DNA from: Sulfurihydrogenibium sp. YO3AOP1
GTDB taxonomy: Bacteria; Aquificota; Aquificia; Aquificales; Hydrogenothermaceae
Direction of reading: 5' to 3'
Length of the DNA stretch: 64,000 bases
Assembly: GCF_000020325.1 (NCBI RefSeq)
Contig: NC_010730.1
Span: 732,001 to 796,000, forward strand
This document shows, one piece after another, positions 57,285 through 64,000 of this stretch. The translations under genes and the position numbers were made by a program. How positions within the stretch are numbered: the stretch's first letter is position 1; every line of letters begins with the position of its first letter. The notes under the pieces were generated by a model. That model saw nothing but the letters and a program-made list of their open reading frames with translations, searched no databases and was not told the DNA's origin.

Positions 57285-58787
57285 TTATGTCTGATGCTTT
57301 CTTAACTTTTCCATCTCTTTTTCTGGTAAAGGCGGAATATCTCCACTGATGCTTGCTACCAATGAATAGGATTTTCTTCCAACCGGCTCTACCATGCCGA
57401 TTTTAAAGCCTGCTTCTAATAGATTTTTCTTTACTTCTTTTGCTGATGAGTATGTGGCAAAAATTGCTTCATCATTCATGATTTTCCTTAAATTTTTAAA
57501 AAGCTCAAGCTCCCACATTTCTGGATTAACTTTTGGAGAAAATGGGTCCCAAAAAACAGCATCAAATTTGATATTTTCGTACGTTAATGCTTGGATTACT
57601 TTTCTACCATCAGCTAAAACAATTGATATTTTTAAATTGTTGTCTTCGTATTTATAAACATCAAACATTTTATTTCCTATTGTAAGTTTGTCCAAAACCA
57701 TCTTAAAAAATATTTCATACACAGGTTTTAGGTTTTCTGGAATTTTAATTTTCTTTATGTTTTCTAAAAATTTTTTATCTTTTTCTATGGAAATTATCTG
57801 TATTTTTGCGTTTGGATTTTTTTCTAAGCAGGATTTTATGGCGGTGGATGCATTATAGCCAAGTCCAAAGCCAACATCTAATATGTTTATACTGCTATTT
57901 TTTTCACAGATTTCTTGAATATTGCAAGGTATGATAAATTTATGCATGCTTTCTGTATATGCTCCTGCACTACTTGAATGATATGCTTCGTTATAGTCAA
58001 AGTTATAAAGTGTAATCGTGTTATCAACAGTTATAACCTTTCCATCTGTAAATCTAAAATCTGGAAGTTTTTTAATCAGATTAAGCTGTTTTAGATACTG
58101 AGAAAAAAGTCTTAAAGATTGTATTTGTTTGTCGGTTAAATCGTAGGAAAGGTTTTTTAGATACTCTTTTTTTTCTGCTTCTAATGGATTGTTATCAATT
58201 TTTTCAAAAAATTCTTTAACATTCTCTTTAAGCTTGCGTTGGAAATTATAAATCTTTTCTCTGTTGTTTAAAAAGTAGTCTTTATTTACACACCACAGTG
58301 CAAAGGTAAAAGGGAGGTTTGTATAATCAAACCAAATTTTTGAAAGGTCGTAAACGTATGTATAGTCAAACTTATGTTTTAAGGCTTTATCTCCAATGAG
58401 TAGAACAGAAGGTTTATTTTTTAGACTTTCAAAAGGTTTGTATTCTGGCTTCTTGTTTAAAAAAATTTCAAAAATCACTCTAAGGAGGTTTACAGAAGTT
58501 TTAGATTCTTTTGTAATATAAACTTTTTCAATATTTTCTAATGGAATATGTGATGCAAGAATGACAGATTTTACATCTTTACAAGAACTTATAGAAAGGT
58601 CTGGAAGGATAAAATATTTATAGTAATGTTCTAAATATTCAGCTGCTGATATTATTCCAACGTCTATTTTGCCTTCAAACAAAAGTTTGTTTAGATTTGA
58701 TGGAACATCTCTTGCTATTTGGAAATCTCTAAACCTTTCTATTTGAAATGGCAAAGTATTAAGATAATCTATCCAGCCAATTTTCAT
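57285..58787 (-). CDS. mqnA: MqnA (chorismate dehydratase) fused to an MnmC-type methyltransferase
   Basis: The 500-residue single frame has two unrelated parts. Residues 1-220 match MqnA: IGWIDYLNTLPFQI, DVGIISAAEYLEH and IWFDYTNLPFTFALW. MqnA makes 3-enolpyruvylbenzoate from chorismate as the first step of the futalosine menaquinone pathway. Residues about 255-490 match the DUF752/MnmC2 SAM methyltransferase: FDYNEAYHSSSAGAYTES, the SAM motif ILDVGFGLGYNAS, AVFWDPFSPKVNPEMWEL and IFATYSSAKEVKKNLLEAGF. MnmC2 completes mnm5(s2)U34 in tRNA. No stop or frame change separates them. It overlaps the TauE/SafE gene by four bases. Whether the protein stays fused is unknown. Confidence 0.85.
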   Translation of the reverse strand: MKIGWIDYLNTLPFQIERFRDFQIARDVPSNLNKLLFEGKIDVGIISAAEYLEHYYKYFILPDLSISSCKDVKSVILASHIPLENIEKVYITKESKTSVNLLRVIFEIFLNKKPEYKPFESLKNKPSVLLIGDKALKHKFDYTYVYDLSKIWFDYTNLPFTFALWCVNKDYFLNNREKIYNFQRKLKENVKEFFEKIDNNPLEAEKKEYLKNLSYDLTDKQIQSLRLFSQYLKQLNLIKKLPDFRFTDGKVITVDNTITLYNFDYNEAYHSSSAGAYTESMHKFIIPCNIQEICEKNSSINILDVGFGLGYNASTAIKSCLEKNPNAKIQIISIEKDKKFLENIKKIKIPENLKPVYEIFFKMVLDKLTIGNKMFDVYKYEDNNLKISIVLADGRKVIQALTYENIKFDAVFWDPFSPKVNPEMWELELFKNLRKIMNDEAIFATYSSAKEVKKNLLEAGFKIGMVEPVGRKSYSLVASISGDIPPLPEKEMEKLRKHQT

Positions 58788-59812
58788 GATTTGTTTAAAA
58801 ACTTTTTCATAAAATAATCTTTTATTCTCATCGTAATGATACTGATAATATATCCAACTACCAAGCTAATTACAATTACCAAAATTGAGTATACAAGCGG
58901 GTAATTTGTAAGGAGATTAGCAAAAAAGTTGTCTGAAACAAGGTTAAAAATCTCTTTTTGTTTTGTAGATAAGAATTGTTTTAGACTGTATGCAGCAACT
59001 ATCAACATTAAAACAGCTAAAAACACTTTTAGATAAAATCTATTTATTTTCTGACCAAGAATGGAGCCAAAAACAGCACCAAAAGAAGATCCTATCAACA
59101 AAATCAACCCAAGGATTATATCAACGCCGTGATTAAAGTATGAATGTAAAAAGGATAAAAAGCTTGTGATAAAGACCATTTGAAAAACACTAATAGCAAT
59201 TGCAGAAACAACGTCATAGCCTGCAAGATACATTAAAGCCGGCACGACCAAATTCCCACCGCCGATTCCCATAACAGCCGCAAGAAACCCTGATAATAAT
59301 CCTATACCTGCCGGTACTATCAAAGAGACTTGACCAACGTTAAAATCTTTTTTTAACGGAAGATTTTTAATAAATTCTGGAGCTTTATGTTCGTGTTTTT
59401 CTTTGTTTTTAAAAGATTCATAAAAAATAAAACTACCAAGTAAAAACAGGTATACAGTGTAAACAAGAAGAATAAATCTTTTTACATCACCGGATTGTTT
59501 TAGATAGTTTATAAGTAAAACACCTATAAAACCACCTATTACTCCGTATATTACAACATACTTTCCCATTTTTGTGTCAACTTTTCCAGCTTTAAGATAG
59601 TTTAAAAACCCGGACAAAGACGCTCCTATCATCTGACTAATGGATGTTCCAACTACCACTACGGAAGGTATACCCATTTTTATCAATATTGGATTTAAAA
59701 TAATGCCACCACCAATTCCGAGCATTCCGGACAAAACTCCAACAATAATCCCAAGAATTAAAACTTCTATTACATTAATTTCTGTATGGGCAATAGGTAA
59801 TAATATCTCCAT
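58784..59812 (-). CDS. TauE/SafE-family sulfite or anion exporter
   Basis: The 342-residue inner-membrane protein has about nine hydrophobic spans and two family repeats (GVLSGMLGIGGGIILNPIL and GFLAAVMGIGGGNLVVPALM). The family exports sulfite, sulfoacetate or related anions. In a sulfur-oxidising bacterium sulfite would be a sensible substrate; this is inference. Compared with typical members (about 250), it has an extended C-terminus with one more span. It overlaps mqnA by four bases, so the genes are coupled. ATG 59812 has AAAAGGAG upstream. Confidence 0.87.
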   Translation of the reverse strand: MEILLPIAHTEINVIEVLILGIIVGVLSGMLGIGGGIILNPILIKMGIPSVVVVGTSISQMIGASLSGFLNYLKAGKVDTKMGKYVVIYGVIGGFIGVLLINYLKQSGDVKRFILLVYTVYLFLLGSFIFYESFKNKEKHEHKAPEFIKNLPLKKDFNVGQVSLIVPAGIGLLSGFLAAVMGIGGGNLVVPALMYLAGYDVVSAIAISVFQMVFITSFLSFLHSYFNHGVDIILGLILLIGSSFGAVFGSILGQKINRFYLKVFLAVLMLIVAAYSLKQFLSTKQKEIFNLVSDNFFANLLTNYPLVYSILVIVISLVVGYIISIITMRIKDYFMKKFLNKS

Positions 59813-59971
59813 TTTTCTCCTTTTAAATGTTTTGAGTTTTAGAAAGATTAAATATTATGCTTTATCCAGGCAGGAAATTTCAAGCTACTATAAAGAATCT
59901 GAGATTACTTGCAAAAACTACATCATCGTTCTGTAGTCGTACGAAAAATCCCTTACTTCTCCCCACTTTTT

Positions 59972-60195
59972 TATCCGACGTATAAATCTTTATGCATGAT
60001 AAAATATATTTAATGCCTTGAGTGAGAAACAAGTGATTTTTAAAAAAAATTAAAAGATGGAAGATTCTTCGGACTTACATCCTTAGGATGGCGGAAAAAG
60101 GTAGATTGATAGACATTAGAGAAAGGTTAACCTTATTTGTCATTCTGCAGCCGGCGAAGAATCTTATAATTTTATTGAATTTCTCACCCGACGTA
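59972..60195. repeat. Palindromic repeats in the 59813-60257 gap
   Basis: The module TCCGACGTATAAATC is near 59972. Units lie at 60059-60091 and 60139-60164, with the second followed by GAATTTCTCACCCGACGTAT (60174-60193), the best example of the trailing module. Bases 59813-59970 show no gene or clear promoter. Confidence 0.8.
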
Positions 60196-60257
60196 TAAAT
60201 TTGAAATTTTAAACTTGTGAGGCTTTAAGCTTTAAATATTAACATTTGAGGTAAAAG

Positions 60258-61121
60258 ATGGAAAGAAAAACGATTAAAGAAATACTAGAAGAAAATCATT
60301 TAAATCTTAATGATAATGCAGTTTTACTTTTTGATAAATTAGGATTAGATAAATCGGTTTTAACCAAGCTTGAAGATGCTTATGGAAAATCAGATAAAAT
60401 GTCTAAATCTAAACACAATACAGTCGACCCGGATGAAATGGTAAAAAAGTATGGTGCTGACACTGTTAGACTTTACACACTATTTGCTGCACCGCCAGAA
60501 AACAATTTTGATTGGACAGAAAGCGGAATAGAAGGGGCTCATAGATTTGTAAAAAGGCTATTTTATTACATTTCAGAAAATTTAGACCTTGTTAAAAATA
60601 TATCTTACAGTGAAGAAGATTTTAAAAATCTTTCACAAGAAAGTCTAAATATAAGAAAAAAACTTCATCAAACCATTAAAAAAGTAAGAAGCGATATAGA
60701 AAGGTTTCAGTTTAACACAGCCATTGCTTCCATGATGGAGCTCTTAAATACCCTTTATGATTATAAAGAAAAAAATCCAAAAGTATTAAGAGAAGTCTTT
60801 GAGAAATTTATTCTTTTAATCTCTCCATTTACTCCATTTATGGCTGATTATCTATGGAGACAGCTTGGAAATAAAGGATATACTATACAGCAACCGTTCC
60901 CAAACTATGATGAAAGTTTATTAGTAGAAAAAGAAAAAGAAATTCCGGTCCAGATAAATGGCAAATTAAGGGCAACAATCAAAGCTCCTGTAGATGCTTC
61001 TCAGGATGAAGTTTTAAACATCGCTTTAAAAGATGAATCTGTTAAAAAATGGATTGAAGGAAAAGAGATTGTTAAAACTATCTTTATTCAAGGGAAGATT
61101 TTAAACATTGTTGTTAAGTAA
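60258..61121 (+). CDS. leuS: Leucyl-tRNA synthetase beta subunit (split LeuRS)
   Basis: The 287-residue protein is the C-terminal half of a leucyl-tRNA synthetase as an independent gene. It has the KMSKS signature (KMSKSKHNTVDPDEMVKKYG), then the class Ia helical tRNA-binding domain (AAPPENNFDWTESGIEGAHR, ISPFTPFMADYLW) and the C-terminal domain (VQINGKLRATIKAPVD). Aquifex and relatives carry LeuRS as alpha (about 630 residues with HIGH and editing) and beta (about 290), so the size fits. The alpha gene is not in the window. The first about 35 residues precede the KMSKS loop. ATG 60258 follows TGAGGTAA. It is a strong lineage marker for Aquificota. Confidence 0.92.
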   Translation: MERKTIKEILEENHLNLNDNAVLLFDKLGLDKSVLTKLEDAYGKSDKMSKSKHNTVDPDEMVKKYGADTVRLYTLFAAPPENNFDWTESGIEGAHRFVKRLFYYISENLDLVKNISYSEEDFKNLSQESLNIRKKLHQTIKKVRSDIERFQFNTAIASMMELLNTLYDYKEKNPKVLREVFEKFILLISPFTPFMADYLWRQLGNKGYTIQQPFPNYDESLLVEKEKEIPVQINGKLRATIKAPVDASQDEVLNIALKDESVKKWIEGKEIVKTIFIQGKILNIVVK

Positions 61122-61159
61122 AATTTTTGAGAAATAAGACTGCTCTAAAAATCAACATC

Positions 61160-61552
61160 GTCATTCTGTAGCCGATAAATAATCTCCGTCCTTTTAACTC
61201 TCACTTACTCATTGTAAGGGTAATTCATGAATTGCCTCTACTCACTTTCTCGCCTTCTTTAAAAGAGAAGATATTTTTCAGACTAAAGCCCTCAGGATGA
61301 CGGGTCAAGGGAAAACTTATAAGAATTTTGGAACACTCATAAGATACGATGACAAAAAAGCAAACTTACAAAAATTTTAAAGCACCATCTTTGAGAAATT
61401 CAACATAACGGGAGATTTCTACTACACTAAGTGTTAACAAAGCTATCACTATTCCGCTTTCTTTGTTGCCCTGAGGACGTAAGTCTAAAGAAATTCTTTC
61501 TTTAATTTTTTTAAAAGCAAAAGGAAGATTCTTTACCGCCTTTAGAATGGCT
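61160..61552. repeat. Repeat-filled gap 61122-61592
   Basis: Palindromic units lie at 61160-61187, 61266-61301 and (worn) 61464-61498 and 61523-61552. The unit at 61266 is followed by AAACTTATAAGAATTTTGGA (61314-61333), as beside copies near 8120 and 15400. A degenerate copy of the second palindrome family is at 61214-61241. The 86-codon minus frame 61366-61626 runs through these repeats and is not supported as a gene. Confidence 0.8.
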
Positions 61553-61592
61553 TGGTAAAGGGAGTGTCTTCCACTCCATCTCGCTTTTTCTA

Positions 61593-62615
61593 TTACTTCC
61601 AAACTCCGGCTATTGGAGTATTGCATTTAGGACATTTTCCATCTACTAAATGATTAGTAACATATTGTCCAACATAACCTGTTCTATCAATAACTTTAAA
61701 GCCACAGTTTGGACAGTATGTTGATTCTCTGTCTTCATCCAAAACATTACCAACATAAACATAATTCAAGCCTTCTTCCTTGCCTATTTCATAAGCTTCT
61801 TTTAATTTTTCTATTGGTGTAGGTGGTCTATCTAACATTTTATACATTGGATAAAATCTTGATACATGCCATGGTATATTTTTATCTATAGATGCAATAA
61901 ATCTTGCAATATTCCTTAACTCTTCTTTGCTATCATTTTCTCCCGGAATTATGAGAGTAGTTATCTCTATCCAAATTCCTTGTTTATAAGTGTATTCAAT
62001 TGAGTCTAAAACAGGTTTTAATCTTGCTCCGCAAATTTCTCTGTAAAATCTATCTGTGAATGCCTTCAAATCTATATTTGCTGCATCTAAGTACGGCTTA
62101 ATCGTATCGATAGCTTCCTTAGTTTCATACCCAGAGCTTACAAATACAGTTTTTATACCATTTTGCTTTGCTAATTTAAATGTATCATAAGCATATTCAA
62201 AAACTACGACCGGCTCGTTGTAAGTAAATGCAATTGATGGTATTTTTCTTGTTTTTGCAATATTTACGATTGTTTCCGGGATTAATGTAGTTCCGAAAAC
62301 TTCATAGTTATGTTCTTGAGGATACTGTGATATCTCAAAATTTTGGCAAAACTTACAGCTAAAATTACATCCTACTGTTCCTACAGATAAAATTTCTGTT
62401 CCCGGCAAAAAGTGGAATAACGGCTTTTTCTCTATTGGGTCTATATTAAAAGCAGCAGCAAGACCATACACAGTGAGATATAAATCTCCATTTTCATTTT
62501 TTCTTATCCCACATTTTCCATACTCTCCAACATCAAGAACACATCTTTGATTACATGCTTTACATAAAACTTTATTTTCTTTTCTTTTTTCAGACATCCA
62601 AGCTAAAGCTTTCAT
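61593..62615 (-). CDS. amrS: AmmeMemoRadiSam system radical SAM enzyme (AmrS-like)
   Basis: The 340-residue protein has an N-terminal Cys cluster (LCKACNQRCVLDVGEYGKCG), the radical SAM motif CNFSCKFCQN, core strands (SIAFTYNEPVVVFEYAYDTF, NIDLKAFTDRFYREICGARL, PWHVSRFYPMYKM) and a C-terminal zinc-ribbon-like end (CPNCG ... CPKCN). This is the PflA-related family found with MEMO1 and AMMECR1 proteins; the pathway is poorly defined. No MEMO or AMMECR1 gene is adjacent. Start ATG 62615 is preceded by AAGGAGTA. Confidence 0.87.
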   Translation of the reverse strand: MKALAWMSEKRKENKVLCKACNQRCVLDVGEYGKCGIRKNENGDLYLTVYGLAAAFNIDPIEKKPLFHFLPGTEILSVGTVGCNFSCKFCQNFEISQYPQEHNYEVFGTTLIPETIVNIAKTRKIPSIAFTYNEPVVVFEYAYDTFKLAKQNGIKTVFVSSGYETKEAIDTIKPYLDAANIDLKAFTDRFYREICGARLKPVLDSIEYTYKQGIWIEITTLIIPGENDSKEELRNIARFIASIDKNIPWHVSRFYPMYKMLDRPPTPIEKLKEAYEIGKEEGLNYVYVGNVLDEDRESTYCPNCGFKVIDRTGYVGQYVTNHLVDGKCPKCNTPIAGVWK

Positions 62616-62686
62616 GTTTACTCCTTCTTTTGTTTAAAATGATACAATAAATATATGCTAAAATAAAATTTAAAAAGGGGTTGAGT

Positions 62687-64000
62687 ATGGGATTATTTGG
62701 AGACAAAAAACAAAAGAAGAGCACGAAACCAAAAGAAGAAGCTTTAGGTTTAGACCTAAGATGGGACAAATACTATATAAATAAAAGTATAAAGATAGAT
62801 GATCTGGGCGAGATAGAATTTATCTCCAAGTCTTTACTAAGATTAAAAACAGATAAAAAAACTGATCTCATTCAAGAAGGATTAACTATTCCTGTTAAGA
62901 TAAACGGAAAAGAATATAAATGCTTAGTTTTAGAAATAGCAGAAGGAAAAATAGATTTGGCATTCAAAGAAGAGTTTGAAGATATTGAATTTATAAAAGA
63001 AAATACAAGATTTATAGAAAGTTATAAAACATCAAAAAAGTATACAATTACAGACAAAGAGATTGAAGGCATTAAAATATCTCAAGATTTTATTAATGCT
63101 ATAAACCTGCTTTCTGAAGTAGATGACCCAGATGCAGATGCAGAAAGCTTGTCTTTTATAATAAATCAAATTCCGCCTTTAAAAAACAAAATTATAGAAG
63201 AAGCAAACAAAGCTTCTGAAAATGTTATAGAAGAAATAAAAGATTTGCCTACAGCCATAGCAAGACTTGGTATGGATAAAATAAAAAAGTTAAGCTATCA
63301 GTATTTTGACCTATTTGTAGCAACTTATAAAAATCCAATGGAAAATTTTGAAAGTTTTAATCAGTTTAATATAACTAAAGTTCAAGCTTTTAAAAAATTT
63401 GCTCCTTATATACCTTTTCAACCAAAAAGAAAATTGGGATTATTATTACTACTTTTAGAGAACGTTTCATCTATAGCAAATTTATTTGTAGAAAAAGATT
63501 CTAATTACAAAAGTATATTAAAAAATGCTCTTAAATTTTATTCTTACCCTTTAAGAATATATGAAAAATATCTATTTGGAGAGGACTATTTATCTTTAAA
63601 TGGAAGATTTTTAGAAAGAAAATTTAAAATACTATTGGAAGTAAACGATAGCTATAAGTTGGCACATCTTTTATTAAATCCAATGTTGTCTCTAAAACAG
63701 GAGCCTTTAAACCTTTCTAATAGAAATCTAAAAAGAGCCTACCTTTACTATTTGGTTTTTTTAGCAGTTAATTTTTTGGTCTACAATGACAAAAAAAGCG
63801 GATTTATTTTATACAACAGGTTAAAAAGATTTGGAATGTCTGTAAACGAATCGACAGATTTTCTTAATGAAATTGTTTTCTATGTGAATAAAATTCTAAC
63901 AGCTTTAAAAATAAAACCTTACTTAAGAACTCCATCGCCCGTAAACTACACCATATCTTGTAAAAAAAATTTTCCAGAAAGTGGAGATTTTATAGATTTA
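62687..64000 (+). CDS. PilZ-like plus HDOD domain protein, 3' end outside the window
   Basis: ATG 62687 after AAAAGGGG opens 438 codons that run off the window. Residues 15-110 look like a PilZ-type barrel (DLGEIEFISKSLLRLKTDKK, VKINGKEYKCLVLEIAEGKI), though the usual RxxxR/DxSxxG residues are not obvious. Residues 120-190 resemble an HDOD core (FINAINLLSEVDDPDADAES, IINQIPPLKNKIIEEANKAS, LPTAIARLGMDKIKKLSYQY). HDOD proteins act in signalling, often with c-di-GMP. The rest is helical and unassigned. A signalling role is inference. Confidence 0.6.
   Translation, partial: MGLFGDKKQKKSTKPKEEALGLDLRWDKYYINKSIKIDDLGEIEFISKSLLRLKTDKKTDLIQEGLTIPVKINGKEYKCLVLEIAEGKIDLAFKEEFEDIEFIKENTRFIESYKTSKKYTITDKEIEGIKISQDFINAINLLSEVDDPDADAESLSFIINQIPPLKNKIIEEANKASENVIEEIKDLPTAIARLGMDKIKKLSYQYFDLFVATYKNPMENFESFNQFNITKVQAFKKFAPYIPFQPKRKLGLLLLLLENVSSIANLFVEKDSNYKSILKNALKFYSYPLRIYEKYLFGEDYLSLNGRFLERKFKILLEVNDSYKLAHLLLNPMLSLKQEPLNLSNRNLKRAYLYYLVFLAVNFLVYNDKKSGFILYNRLKRFGMSVNESTDFLNEIVFYVNKILTALKIKPYLRTPSPVNYTISCKKNFPESGDFIDL

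Noticed and set aside
61366-61626. 86-codon minus-strand frame
   Set aside because: Composed of dispersed repeats and the antisense of flanks; no coding signal.

Overview
The window looks like a chromosomal piece of a thermophilic member of the Aquificota, most likely family Hydrogenothermaceae and close to Sulfurihydrogenibium. The clues are very AT-rich DNA with a GC-rich rRNA operon, a split leucyl-tRNA synthetase (a separate beta subunit carrying KMSKS, 60258-61121), a futalosine-pathway menaquinone gene (MqnA), a class II photolyase, biosynthetic genes scattered singly (trpB, thiO), and TauE/SafE and AmrS genes. The genus is an inference from gene content; no database was searched.

Layout. 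1-3.4 kb: start of a GH15 glucoamylase-like gene, an RluB-type pseudouridine synthase and a heavy-metal P-type ATPase. 3.6-5.2 kb: an IS607-derived TnpB gene whose third RuvC catalytic position is Gln and whose tnpA is reduced to ten codons, followed by a run of hairpins resembling a guide-RNA region. 5.5-7.8 kb: a 38-residue membrane peptide, a membrane protein, a LytTR response regulator and a TudS/DUF1722 protein. 8.4-11.4 kb: a divergent bd-type oxidase pair, both subunits ending in cytochrome c domains. 11.5-17.6 kb: a frameshifted CrtI-like FAD enzyme, a LytS-type kinase, an exported truncated globin, two flavin-reductase-fold proteins and a photolyase. 17.6-22.9 kb: a complete rRNA operon (16S-tRNA-Ile-tRNA-Ala-23S-5S, minus strand) with tandem promoters. 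22.9-24.9 kb: two broken insertion sequences, one of which truncates nuoG.

26.9-44.3 kb is a phosphate-scavenging island. It holds a GGDEF/EAL pair with PhoX, a TonB-dependent receptor with its own ExbB-ExbD-TonB and a PhoD (internal stop codon), a phosphate-type porin, PstS, and PstCAB-PhoU with a PhoR-like kinase. Four transcription units in it share one promoter architecture: TTAA-N6-TTAA followed by a -10 hexamer 46 or 47 bases after the first TTAA. I interpret this as the local Pho box. If correct, it puts the c-di-GMP-type proteins, the TonB engine, the porin, PstS and two exported phosphatases under one phosphate-starvation control.

44.5-64 kb: a FadL-like porin with an exported SCP2-like protein, a minus-strand operon (SDR, metallo-beta-lactamase fold, ThiO, NifU-like), LepA, PBP1A, TrpB, a minimal TrxR-like flavoprotein, an MqnA-methyltransferase fusion, TauE/SafE, LeuRS beta, AmrS, and the start of a PilZ-like/HDOD protein.

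Nearly every intergenic gap outside the core of the phosphate island carries copies of one dispersed palindromic repeat family (roughly 35-40 copies), often within longer composite modules. Several genes are interrupted (the FAD enzyme, PhoD, both transposases; the MBL gene lacks a normal start codon), which could be real decay or assembly error.
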